10,858 nucleotides of DNA from CAVYPR01 sp052145775 (GTDB taxonomy: Bacteria; Actinomycetota; Acidimicrobiia; Acidimicrobiales; RAAP-2): contig JBKQNY010000184.1 of the NCBI GenBank assembly GCA_052145775.1, forward strand, positions 1 to 10,858. The letters are read 5' to 3'. This document shows, one piece after another, positions 1 through 7,583 of the stretch. Below the pieces are notes generated by a model. It did no database searches and was not told where the DNA came from. It worked only from the letters and a program-made list of their open reading frames with translations. Position numbers and translations under genes: made by a program. The first letter of the stretch is position 1; every line of letters begins with the position of its first letter.

Positions 1-1091
1 ACTGCCGGAACCACGCTGGGTGGTTTCCCGACCTCCTTGGGGTGAAGGCTGATGGCCAACGCGTCCTCGTAGTCGATCACTTCCTGCTCGACCAACGAGG
101 TGAGTGACATCTCCATCGTCTGCATTCCCTCGGCCTGGTGCGTGGCGATGGTGTTGCGAAGTTGGCCGGTCTTGCCTTCGCGCACCAGGTTCCGCACAGC
201 GTGGTTCGCCATGAGGACCTCGTAGGCGGCGACAAGTCCGCCGGACTTGCGAGGGAGGAGTCGTTGGTAGATGACACCCTCGAGGACCGCGGCCAGCTGG
301 ACTTGCACTTGGTCGCGGCGGTCGGACGGGAAGATGTCGACGATGCGGTCGAGCGCCTGGGCTGAGTCGTTGGTGTGGAGGCTGGCGAACACCAGGTGAC
401 CGGTTTCGGCGATGGTGAGCGTCGTGGCGACGGACTCGAGGTCCCGCATCTCGCCCACCAGGAGGACATCGGGGTCCTCGCGAAGGACCGAGCGCAACGC
501 TCGGTTGAAGGAGAGCGTGTCCGAGCCCACTTCACGTTGGGAGACGGCCGCCGTGTGATTGAAGTGGACGTACTCGACCGGGTCCTCGATGGTCACGATG
601 TGACAAGGTCGTCGCTTGTTGATGTAGTCGATCATGGCGGCAATGGACGTCGACTTCCCTGATCCGGTCGGGCCGGTGACGATGATCAGCCCCATGGGCC
701 GATTGACCAGCTTCTCCACGACCGAAGGGATGCCTAGGTCGTGGAAGAGCGGGATCTCATAGGGGATCATCCGCAGGGCCAGCGCACAGGACTCCCGCTG
801 GTGGTAGGCGTTGCACCGTAGACGGGCCTTGTCCTGCCACGAGAAGGCGAAGTCCACCTCGCGATCGCCGACGAGGCTCTCGACCAAGTCGGCGCCGACG
901 ACGGCGTGGATGATCCGGTCTGCCTCGTCTGCCGAAAGGGTCTGTCCCCCAGTGACCGGCCGAATGACCTGATCCACCCGGATGAGCGGCGGTGCCCCGG
1001 CCATGAGCAGCAAGTCGGTGCCTCGCAGATCCCAGAGCTCTGCCAGCCACGGCTCGAGGTCCCCAATATTCCTGACGGCTTTCTCGTCCAT
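1..1091 (-). CDS. pilT: PilT, type IV pilus retraction ATPase (3' end cut by window edge)
   Basis: This is a hexameric secretion-superfamily ATPase that works at the cytoplasmic base of type IV pili and powers pilus disassembly and retraction. The 363 visible residues cover nearly the whole usual PilT length. Visible motifs are Walker A GPTGSGKST (140-148), the Asp box IEDPVEY (about 168-174), Walker B DVLLVGEMRD (208-217), the His box GHLVFASLHTN (231-241) and AVRNLVRE (298-305). The last matches the AIRNLIRE signature that separates PilT from the PilB extension ATPase. The ATG at 1091 is preceded by GGGAG about 7 bases upstream. The frame is open to position 1, so only the extreme C-terminus is missing. 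No other pilus gene is visible, but pilB or pilC could lie just left of the window. Recognition is from motifs; the retraction role is family knowledge. Confidence 0.95.
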   Translation of the reverse strand, partial: MDEKAVRNIGDLEPWLAELWDLRGTDLLLMAGAPPLIRVDQVIRPVTGGQTLSADEADRIIHAVVGADLVESLVGDREVDFAFSWQDKARLRCNAYHQRESCALALRMIPYEIPLFHDLGIPSVVEKLVNRPMGLIIVTGPTGSGKSTSIAAMIDYINKRRPCHIVTIEDPVEYVHFNHTAAVSQREVGSDTLSFNRALRSVLREDPDVLLVGEMRDLESVATTLTIAETGHLVFASLHTNDSAQALDRIVDIFPSDRRDQVQVQLAAVLEGVIYQRLLPRKSGGLVAAYEVLMANHAVRNLVREGKTGQLRNTIATHQAEGMQTMEMSLTSLVEQEVIDYEDALAISLHPKEVGKPPSVVPA

Positions 1092-1111
1092 CACTCACTC
1101 CCAGCGAGGAC

Positions 1112-1813
1112 TCAAGCCGTGAAAGGCTCTGTCCGAACCCTACACGGTCGTCCCCAGTTCGAACCGTCGCGCGACTCCTCGGCCGGCGTGCGGAAATTGT
1201 CCCGCTCGAAACTCACTTCGCTCACAACATTCACGCAATAGCAGATCAACCTTTGCCGCGGCCCGTCGGTCGTACGCCTCCTTCGAACGTGGGCTTCGGT
1301 CGTGGTCGGCCGCCGGTTCCACGTGGAGGGTCGGTCCACGCGGCCATGTATCAGATGCTCATCGTCCCACTGGGCGCTCATCGGGAACCACAGGTTCGGT
1401 CGGTAGCAGGCGTCCACCGTGCGGTGGTCTGCTGGTACGGGAGCGAAGACTTGCAGTGCGTCCGCAAAAAGTTGAACTGGATCAGAAACCGATACCGGTC
1501 GACCGAGTCCGTGTGCCCTGTCCCCCACCGCCACAGCCTCCAGCCGCACCGGGAGTTGTACTGCGGCGCCGCCACGAGAGCCCACCGAGAGGCCGCTGTG
1601 AGGAGCCTCCCGGTGGGTCTTGTGTAGTTGCCTGATCCCCGCGATCTCTTTTCTGAACTTCGAGCCTGTTCCGGCTGATCCTCTATCGGGTACGTCTCTC
1701 CGGCGGACTAAACCTCTACTTGAGGTCGACCCTCAGGCCACGACTCCACGCCCGGGTCACCGAGTGGCCCCCCTCCCCCGATACCCAGTTCGGGATGTCG
1801 GTTCACCGGCGCT
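1112..1813. other. Intergenic stretch between pilT and the surface-protein gene
   Basis: I see no convincing gene in these roughly 700 bases. The longest minus-strand frame (1112-1585, 157 codons from a GTG) ends 20 bases before pilT. It has no ribosome site, its start lies inside a strong hairpin, its third-position GC (estimated by eye at roughly two thirds) looks lower than in the neighbouring genes, and I recognise no domain. Plus-strand frames are equally unsupported. Besides the 1581-1617 hairpin there are two smaller inverted repeats: CCCGA/TCGGG at 1777-1781 and 1790-1794, and GGGTCAC/GTGGCCC around a CGA triloop at 1754-1770. The stretch probably holds the 3' untranslated region of the surface-protein gene and the promoter of pilT, but I could not place a promoter. 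Confidence 0.5.
1581..1617 (-). terminator. Strong hairpin, possible terminator for the minus-strand surface-protein transcript
   Basis: The arms CCCACCGAGAGGC (1581-1593) and GCCTCCCGGTGGG (1605-1617) enclose an 11-base loop. Read as minus-strand RNA, all 13 positions pair, one of them as G-U. Read as plus-strand RNA, the same position is an A-C mismatch, so the fold favours the minus strand, in the direction of the surface-protein gene that stops about 200 bases upstream. No U-tract follows, so it would have to be a tail-less terminator, an RNA-stabilising structure or something else. Confidence 0.4.
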
Positions 1814-4800
1814 TCAGGAGGCCCTCCTCCGGCGGCGCATGCTGAGGAGGACGAGGCCGCCACCGATGAGGATGAGGACGACCCCGCCCCCGACTCCCTT
1901 CGCCAGTGTTGCCCCGGTGGACGCCAACGCCGACGTCGTCGGGGTAGCAGCGGACGTGGAGGCGGGCGTGGAGGCGGTGGTCGTCGTCGTGGTGGCAGGG
2001 GTTGTGGACGTCGCGGCTGCCGTGACGATCACGTTCACGGTTGCCGTCGACGGCGGCGACGTCACCTTTGTTGTCTTTGTCGGGTTCTTCGGTGTGCTCG
2101 AGTTGCCCGAAGCCGTCGCCGAGTTGTCGATCACCTTGTTGGCGAGGTCAGCCGAAGTGACCTTGTAAGTGACGGTGAAGGTTGCCGACTGGCCGATGGT
2201 CAGGCTGGTGGTCGTCCCCGAGCAGGTCCCGATGGGGTTGGCCAGCGACACGCAGTCGATGGGCGACGTGAGGGTGTCCGCCGCAGGCGACGTGAACTTG
2301 TCTGTCACCGAGACATTGCTGAGCGCGGTCCCGCCGGTGTTGGTCACCACGAACTTGTAGGTAACCGTCTGACCGACCGTCGCCACGGTCGCCGGTGTGG
2401 CCGACTTCACGATGGTGATGGCCGGGACTGGGTTCGTGGTGCAGTCCGGGTTCGTCGTCAGGCAGGACTTCGGCGTTGTCGTGCCCGTCTGAATCAGGTA
2501 GTTGTTGAGGACGTGATTGCCCTTGTCGGTTGACACCGCGTTCACCGTCACCTTGAAGGTCACGGTGTCGACCGTTTTGGCCGGCACTGTCCCGGTGATG
2601 GTGAACTTTGTGCCGCTGACCGAGCCCACGGTGAGCCCCGAGCCGGTCGCCTCAGCCGGAGGAGTGGTCACCGCAGCGTCGTCGGTCACGTCCTTCAGTG
2701 TGTCGGTGAAAGTCACCGGCGCCGGTGCCGTGCCCTTTGTGTTGGCGAAGGTCAGCGTGTAGGTCAAGACCTGTGTGGGCTTCACGTTCGTTCCCGACGC
2801 CGGTGTCACGCTCTTGGCGGTGACGAGGTCGGCCGTGGCGACCGAGGCGGTCGACGGCGGCGAGGTGACCTTTGTGCTGGGTGTTGTGGTCGAGGTCCCC
2901 GAGGCGGTCGACGAGTTGTTGATCACCCCGTTGCCCAGGTCAGCGGGCGTCACCGCATAGGTCACCTTGAAGAGGGCCGACTGGCCGATGGCCAGGCTGG
3001 TGGACGTCCCCGAGCAGGAACCGGTTGGTGTGGCGAGCGACACGCAATCGATGGGTGTCGCCAACGCATCGGCTGTCGAAGGCGAGGTGAACTTGTCTGT
3101 CACCGTCACGCCCGTGAGCCCCGTTCCACCCGTGTTGGTCACCACGAAGGTGTAGGTGACGGTCTGGCCCGCCTTGGTAACCACGAGCGGTGTGGCCGAC
3201 TTGACGATCTTGACGGCCGGTGGGTTGTGGACTGTCACCGGTTCGGCCGCGCACCCACTGGTGGCGCCCTTGTTGTTGGCGTCACCGGCGTAGGAGGCGG
3301 TCCAGTGCCAGACCCCGGCCGAGTTGGCCGTGGGCCCGCCGGTGGTGGTGTAGGAGCCGTTGCCTGCGGTCGCCGTGATGGTGTCGGTGAAGACCGCCTC
3401 CCCTGTGCAGCTCTGGCTCGAGGGTGCGAAGAGCTCCAGGGTGATCTTGCCCGCCGATGTGCCGGTCACCGGGTCGACGAGGCCCGAGAGTGTGACCTTG
3501 TCGTTCAGCGTGGTTGAGCCGACCTGGCCCTTCGACGGCTGGGGCGTGGTCGTGATTCCTGGCGTGGCCTTGGCGATTGTCACCGGTTCGGCCGAGCACC
3601 CACTGGTAGCGCCCATGTTGTTGGCATCGCCGGCGTAGGAGGCGGTCCAGTGCCAGACCCCGGCCGAGCTGGCCGTCGGGCCGCCGGTGGTCGTGTAGGA
3701 GCCGTTGCCGGCGGTCGCCGTGAGTGTGTCGGTGAAGGCCGCGTCCCCTGTGCAGCTCTGGCTGGAGGGTGCGAAGAGCTCCACGGTGATCTTGCCCGCC
3801 GATGTGCCGGTCACCGGGTCGACGAGGCCTGAGAGTGTCACCTTGTCGTTCAGCGTGGTTGAGCCGACCGTGCCCGTTGCCGGCTGGGGCGTGGTCGAGA
3901 TGCCCGGCGTGGCCTTGGCGATGGTCACCGGTTCGGCAGTGCACGTGCTGGCGGCCGTCTTGTTGTTGGCATCACCCCCGTAGACCGCGGTCCAGTGCCA
4001 GACGCCTGCGCCGTTGGCCGTGGGCCCTCCGGTCGTGGTGTAGGAACCATTGCCTGTCATGGCCGTGAGGACGTCGGTGAAGACCGGATCCCCTGTGCAG
4101 GTCGGGCTCGAGGGTGCGAAGAGACTCACCGTGATCATGCCGGCCGATGTGCCGGTGACCGGATCCACGAGCCCCGTGAGGGTCACCTTGTCGTTGAGGG
4201 TGGTCGAGCCGACCGTGCCCCGTGCCGGCTGCTGTGTGGTCGAGATGCCCGGCGTTGCCTTGGCGATTGTCACCGGCTCGGCTGTGCAGGCGCTGCTGGC
4301 TGTCTCATTGTTCACGTCACCGGAGTAGACCGCGGTCCAGTGCCAGACCCCCGCGGCGTCGGCCGTGGGACCGCCGGAGGTGGTGTAGGAGCCGTCCCCG
4401 CCCGTGGCCGGGATGGTCTGGACGAAGGCCGGGATGCCTGTGCAGGTGGGGCTCGCCGGCGGGTAGAGCTTCACCGTGATCGTGCCTGCCGATGTGCCGG
4501 TGACCGGGTCCACGAGGCCCGAGAGGGTCACCTTGTCGTTCAGCGGAGTGGAACCGAGTGTCCCACTCGCCGGCTGCTGTGTGGTCGAGATGCCCGGGGT
4601 GGCCTTGGCGATGGTCACGGGCTCGGCGGAGCAACCGCTTGTGGCTCCCTTGTTGTTGGCATCTCCCGAGTAGACCGCAGTCCAGTGCCAGACGCCTGCG
4701 CCGTTGGCTGTGGGACCGCCGGTGGTGGTGTACGAGCCGTTGCCGGTCGTGGCCGTGAGCGTGTCGGTGTAGACGGCATCCCCTGTGCAGGTCGGGCTCG

Positions 4801-6208
4801 AGGGTGCGAAGAGCGCCACCGTGATGGTGCCCGCCGATGTGCCGGTGACCGGGTCCACGAGACCCGAGAGCGTCACCTTGTCATTGAGGGCGATCGAGCC
4901 GATCACCGCGCTCGCCGGCTGGGCAGAGGTCGAGAGTGTCGGCTGGGCGGGCGAGACCACGACCGGCTCGGCCGAACAGCCGCTGGTGGCTGTCTTGTTG
5001 TTCTTGTCACCGGCGTAGAAGGCGGTCCAGTGCCAGGTCCCCGCGGCGTTGGCCGTAGGCCCTCCGGTGGTGGTGTACGAGCCGTTGCCTGTCGCCGCCG
5101 TCAGTGTCTCGGTGAAGGCCGCTGTCCCCGTGCAGTTGGGGCTCGAGGGCGAGAAGAGCTTCACCGTGATCTTGCCGGCCGCTGTGCCGGTGACCGGCTT
5201 CACCAGCTTGGAGAGCGTCACCTTGTCGTTGAGCGTGTTCACTCCGATTGTGCCGGTCGCGGGTTGCTGTGTGGTGGAGATGAGCGGCTGGGCCTTCGTA
5301 GCTGTGACGGTCGCCTGCGACGTCTCGTTCATCGGAGCTCCCAGCGATGTGGGGGTTCCCGCCTCCCGACCGTCACCGGCGTTACCGGTTCCCGTCGCGT
5401 GGTCGGTGAAGGTGCCCACTGTGTTGAATGTCTCACTGCAGGCGTAGGTCCAGGTAGCTCCCACCTGAAGCTTGGTGGTTGTGGCAGGCGGTGTGCCGCC
5501 CGAGCTTGTCTGGAAGACCGGCGTGCACCCTGTGGCGTCGGCGACGTTCACTGTCGATATGACGTCCTTGGCCTTCAGCGCGGCGGTGGGGTCTGTGGAG
5601 ACGTTCTTCTCCCTGAAGGTGTATGTCACCTTGAGCGGGATTGCGCCAGAGACCGAACTCGCGCTCTTGGTCAACATCGTCTCGGGGTGGATCACTCCGA
5701 GGTCGTAGTGGGTCGACGCTGTGACCCACTCCACTGTCCCTCCGGTCTCGGTCGCTGTGCCCGTCACGCTGGCTACCACGGCGATGTTCCCGGCCACCGC
5801 GGAGTTCTTGCCGATATCGGAGTTTGTGACCACGTACTCCGGCGCCGCGTAGTTGGCGCTTCCACCGGGGGCCAGGGAGACGTCGGTCATCAGTGTGTGG
5901 AGCACGCCGTTAGGCGTCTTCATGGTGACCGTGCCGTGGCTGAAGGCGCACTCTGTACTCCTGATCGAGACCTGCACCCTGTACTTGATCGTGTCCCCGA
6001 CCCGGGCCGTCGACGTCGAGGGGGCAGGGGTTGTCGTCGTACCCTCGAGGATCGTCGCCCCGATCCCAATGTTGATGCCGGTGTTGCACGATGTCGCGGC
6101 ACCGGCCGGGACCAAGGAGAACCCTCCACCCACCACGCCGGCGATCATGCCGATCCCAAGACAGATCGCAGCGATGCCGGCCACGAAAACTCGGGTTCTG
6201 GGAAACAT
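1814..6208 (-). CDS. Large secreted surface protein with six Ig-like repeats, DUF11-type modules and a LAxTG wall-anchor signal
   Basis: This is a predicted exported, cell-wall-attached stalk or adhesin-like protein of 1464 residues. A signal peptide (1 to about 37, basic start, long hydrophobic core, AGA before the likely cut) is followed by two beta-rich segments resembling DUF11/DUF7507-type folds (about 42-306). Next come six contiguous 115-residue repeats (307-996), each with the signature VWHWTAxYxGDxNN and two Cys at repeat positions 53 and 105. DUF11-type modules follow as A (997-1126), B (1127-1261) and A' (1262-1393). A Thr/Ser/Pro/Ala linker leads to LASTG (1428-1432), a hydrophobic helix and RRRRRAS at the end. 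LAxTG is the motif of class E sortases, so covalent wall anchoring is likely; no sortase gene is in the window. I chose ATG 6208 because AAGGGGG lies 5 bases upstream; the in-frame GTG at 6223 has a poor site and would start within that ribosome site. The ligand and biological role are unknown. Confidence 0.9.
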   Translation of the reverse strand: MFPRTRVFVAGIAAICLGIGMIAGVVGGGFSLVPAGAATSCNTGINIGIGATILEGTTTTPAPSTSTARVGDTIKYRVQVSIRSTECAFSHGTVTMKTPNGVLHTLMTDVSLAPGGSANYAAPEYVVTNSDIGKNSAVAGNIAVVASVTGTATETGGTVEWVTASTHYDLGVIHPETMLTKSASSVSGAIPLKVTYTFREKNVSTDPTAALKAKDVISTVNVADATGCTPVFQTSSGGTPPATTTKLQVGATWTYACSETFNTVGTFTDHATGTGNAGDGREAGTPTSLGAPMNETSQATVTATKAQPLISTTQQPATGTIGVNTLNDKVTLSKLVKPVTGTAAGKITVKLFSPSSPNCTGTAAFTETLTAATGNGSYTTTGGPTANAAGTWHWTAFYAGDKNNKTATSGCSAEPVVVSPAQPTLSTSAQPASAVIGSIALNDKVTLSGLVDPVTGTSAGTITVALFAPSSPTCTGDAVYTDTLTATTGNGSYTTTGGPTANGAGVWHWTAVYSGDANNKGATSGCSAEPVTIAKATPGISTTQQPASGTLGSTPLNDKVTLSGLVDPVTGTSAGTITVKLYPPASPTCTGIPAFVQTIPATGGDGSYTTSGGPTADAAGVWHWTAVYSGDVNNETASSACTAEPVTIAKATPGISTTQQPARGTVGSTTLNDKVTLTGLVDPVTGTSAGMITVSLFAPSSPTCTGDPVFTDVLTAMTGNGSYTTTGGPTANGAGVWHWTAVYGGDANNKTAASTCTAEPVTIAKATPGISTTPQPATGTVGSTTLNDKVTLSGLVDPVTGTSAGKITVELFAPSSQSCTGDAAFTDTLTATAGNGSYTTTGGPTASSAGVWHWTASYAGDANNMGATSGCSAEPVTIAKATPGITTTPQPSKGQVGSTTLNDKVTLSGLVDPVTGTSAGKITLELFAPSSQSCTGEAVFTDTITATAGNGSYTTTGGPTANSAGVWHWTASYAGDANNKGATSGCAAEPVTVHNPPAVKIVKSATPLVVTKAGQTVTYTFVVTNTGGTGLTGVTVTDKFTSPSTADALATPIDCVSLATPTGSCSGTSTSLAIGQSALFKVTYAVTPADLGNGVINNSSTASGTSTTTPSTKVTSPPSTASVATADLVTAKSVTPASGTNVKPTQVLTYTLTFANTKGTAPAPVTFTDTLKDVTDDAAVTTPPAEATGSGLTVGSVSGTKFTITGTVPAKTVDTVTFKVTVNAVSTDKGNHVLNNYLIQTGTTTPKSCLTTNPDCTTNPVPAITIVKSATPATVATVGQTVTYKFVVTNTGGTALSNVSVTDKFTSPAADTLTSPIDCVSLANPIGTCSGTTTSLTIGQSATFTVTYKVTSADLANKVIDNSATASGNSSTPKNPTKTTKVTSPPSTATVNVIVTAAATSTTPATTTTTTASTPASTSAATPTTSALASTGATLAKGVGGGVVLILIGGGLVLLSMRRRRRAS
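2030..3220 (-). repeat. A-B-A' array of DUF11-type modules
   Basis: The segments encoded at 3220-2831 and 2425-2030 are clear duplicates. Both open with PA(V/I)xIVKSATP, carry FVVTNTGGT, VTDKFTSP, PIDCVSLA and a GT/GS-CSGT core, and end in KVTSPPSTA. Between them, at 2830-2426, lies a diverged module (DLVTAKSVTP, LTYTLTFANT, VTFKVTVNAV) of the same general fold. Each A copy has two Cys about 10 residues apart. DUF11-type domains are common wall-proximal beta sandwiches in large bacterial surface proteins. Confidence 0.8.
3221..5290 (-). repeat. Six tandem 345-bp units encoding Ig-like domains
   Basis: The units in coding order are 5290-4946, 4945-4601, 4600-4256, 4255-3911, 3910-3566 and 3565-3221. 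Each is exactly 345 bases (115 codons) with no linker length change. All keep LNDKVTL, PVTGTxAG, GSYTT(T/S)GGPTA and the WHW motif. The units nearest the 3' end of the gene, especially the last two, are the most alike in DNA, while the first is the most diverged. This fits copy gain by unequal exchange within the gene. Such arrays readily change copy number and collapse in short-read assemblies. Confidence 0.95.
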
Positions 6209-6223
6209 GTATGCCCCCTTCAC

Positions 6224-6364
6224 GGATCCTGGTCACTTTCAGGATTCCTGCTCGCTCTCTTGCGGGTTGCCGGGACGAGTGCACTGCGGACGACACTCTC
6301 CAACGACTTGTTGGGCAACCCTCTTGCGGGGTGAGGGTTCAGCTTCTCTCACTCCCGCTGAACC
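6224..6364 (-). promoter_or_regulatory. Structured 5' leader with overlapping stems, candidate cis-regulatory RNA
   Basis: Minus-strand RNA upstream of the surface-protein start contains several perfect or near-perfect inverted repeats. Stem B pairs 6357-6364 with 6336-6343 (8 bp). Stem A pairs 6333-6338 with 6318-6323 (6 bp). Stem P1 pairs 6314-6321 with 6264-6271 (GGGTTGCC/GGCAACCC, 8 bp). P1 encloses two small hairpins, 6310-6313/6301-6304 and 6294-6298/6277-6281, giving a possible three-way junction. Stem A shares 6336-6338 with B and 6318-6321 with P1, so A excludes both. A last hairpin, 6240-6248/6224-6231 with one bulge, ends about 3 bases before the AAGGGGG ribosome site. I do not recognise a known riboswitch class. 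The leader could be an unnamed switch, a protein-binding site or an mRNA-stability element. Confidence 0.45.
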
Positions 6365-6872
6365 TACATCCACGTGGGCGAATCACCTGGTTGTTGATGA
6401 CGAGTTGCTGCGCAATTGATCGTGCGTTGATTTCTTGCTTCGCTCTCGTTGGGGTGCTCGGCGCCCGCGGGGGTAGTCGCTCGACCGGCCGTGCCGCCGC
6501 ACCTGTCGCCACGCTTCATTGGTGATGGTTGCCAGCAATCTCCGCCACCGTCTTTCGTCCGTCGGCCTCGGAAACCGGCGCAAGTAGGACAACGCAATTG
6601 CCTGCACGAGGCGCGCCGCGGTGGAGGATTCGCATTGTCAACATTCGCGCGAGAAAGCTGCACCCTTGCCGCCTCGCGCATAAGGTGACTATGGCGCGCC
6701 AGTGAGCGCCGGTACGTGCAAGGCGGAACCATCTCGGCTTGCCCACTGCAGGGCTCGTCGACAAGACATATTGCGCGCACCGGAGGCAAAGCAGCGCGCC
6801 GAAGCCAGGGTTATCCTCTGCGCTTCGAAGGTATGTCGGCGCCGCAAACGCGGGCACGACAGGGGGGTGGCC
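6365..6872. other. Divergent intergenic region between surface protein and response regulator
   Basis: About 500 bases with no convincing gene. A minus-strand frame at 6383-6607 (74 codons from GTG) reads in part like a globular basic protein (ALSYLRRF, LLATITNEAW) but has no ribosome site and a low-complexity tail, so I do not call it. An imperfect direct repeat, GTTGATG and GTTGCTG (6393-6410), lies just upstream of the structured leader. The region must carry promoters for the two divergent genes, but no convincing -35/-10 pair was found for either. Confidence 0.5.
6393..6410. promoter_or_regulatory. 7-4-7 direct repeat, possible OmpR/PhoB-type regulator site
   Basis: GTTGATG (6393-6399), a 4-base spacer and GTTGCTG (6404-6410) repeat with an 11-base period and one mismatch. 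The geometry, two 7-mers spaced by 4, is that bound in tandem by PhoB-like winged-helix regulators on one face of the helix. The neighbouring response regulator belongs to that family. One imperfect pair can arise by chance, so the call is tentative. Confidence 0.2.
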
Positions 6873-7583
6873 GTGATCGCAACAGAACCGAGTACGAGCA
6901 TCGGGAGTCGGCTCCTCGTCGTCGACGACCACGAGGACGTCCGGCGCGTGATCGTGAGGCTCTTGGAGAACGAGGGCTACTCGGCGGCTGAGGCCGCTAC
7001 CGGTCAGGAGGTGGTCGCCGCGGTCGCCGACGGGTCGGCGGATCTTATTTTGCTCGATGTCATGCTGGCGGGAGAAGACGGTTTCGAAGTCCTGGCTGCC
7101 ATCCGTCGCACCAGCGATGTCCCCGTCATTCTGTTGACGGCCAAGATTGCCGAGGACGACAGGGTGCTGGGTCTTCGGCTGGGGGCCGACGACTACGTCA
7201 CCAAACCGTTCTCGGGACCTGAACTGACGGCGCGTGTGATCTCGGTCCTTCGCCGGTGTTCCCACCCCAGCACCCCGTCACCCGTCATGAGATTCGGTGA
7301 GCTCTCGATCGACACGACCTCGCGGGAGGTCCGGGTGCATGGCGAGGTCTTGGAGACCACGATGAAGGAGTTCGACCTCCTCGCCTTCTTGGCCGCCTCT
7401 CCCAAACAGGTTTTCAACCGTGCGGAGCTCCTGGAGAAGGTGTGGGAGTCGTCGGCCAAACGGAAGAACGACAGCACGGTAACCGAGCACATCCGGCGCC
7501 TTCGCAAGAAGCTCGACGGAAAGGGCCGCACAGGGCGCCGCATCCGTACGGTGCGGGGCGTCGGCTACCTGTTCGAACCCTGA
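6873..7583 (+). CDS. OmpR/PhoB-family two-component response regulator, no kinase beside it
   Basis: This is a cytoplasmic transcription factor of 236 residues, a normal length for the family. The receiver domain (about 12-128) shows the acidic pair D18/D19 in VVDDHED, the phospho-acceptor D62 in LILLDVML, T89 in VILLTAK and K111 in DDYVTKPF, so the phosphorylation site is complete. The C-terminal winged helix-turn-helix (about 138-235) has the expected TMKEFDLLAFLA, a recognition helix in TVTEHIRRLRKKL and the closing IRTVRGVGYLFEP. I chose GTG 6873 because AGGGGGG ends about 5 bases upstream and the receiver fold starts shortly after; the longer in-frame extension to 6702 is Arg/Cys-rich and not typical. 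No histidine kinase is encoded in the window, so its partner is elsewhere. It is transcribed away from the surface-protein gene and might control it; that is inference only. Confidence 0.93.
   Translation: MIATEPSTSIGSRLLVVDDHEDVRRVIVRLLENEGYSAAEAATGQEVVAAVADGSADLILLDVMLAGEDGFEVLAAIRRTSDVPVILLTAKIAEDDRVLGLRLGADDYVTKPFSGPELTARVISVLRRCSHPSTPSPVMRFGELSIDTTSREVRVHGEVLETTMKEFDLLAFLAASPKQVFNRAELLEKVWESSAKRKNDSTVTEHIRRLRKKLDGKGRTGRRIRTVRGVGYLFEP

Noticed and set aside
1112..1585. 157-codon minus-strand frame just before pilT
   Set aside because: It has no ribosome site, its GTG start lies inside the 1581-1617 hairpin, third-position GC looks low compared with the neighbouring genes, and no domain is recognised. 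It could be revisited with homologues.
3221..5290. Regular repeats as a CRISPR-like array
   Set aside because: The units are 345 bases, contiguous and fully coding, with no short repeat-spacer pattern.
6209..6223. GTG at 6223 as start of the surface protein
   Set aside because: The five extra codons are the ribosome site of ATG 6208 itself (AAGGGGG), and the signal peptide begins naturally at ATG 6208.
3995..6334. Long plus-strand open frame (779 codons) opposite the repeat gene
   Set aside because: It is antisense to the Ig repeats. A stop-free frame in one 345-base unit repeats in every unit because the unit length is a multiple of three. Its translation is Arg/Gly/Cys-rich with no domain or ribosome site.
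6264..6364. c-di-GMP (GEMM) riboswitch in the surface-protein leader
   Set aside because: A three-way junction is possible, but the conserved GEMM core around ACGCAAAG and the GNRA tetraloop/receptor are not present.
6383..6607. 74-codon minus-strand frame with a globular-looking front half
   Set aside because: The GTG start lacks a ribosome site and the second half is low-complexity Arg/Ser.
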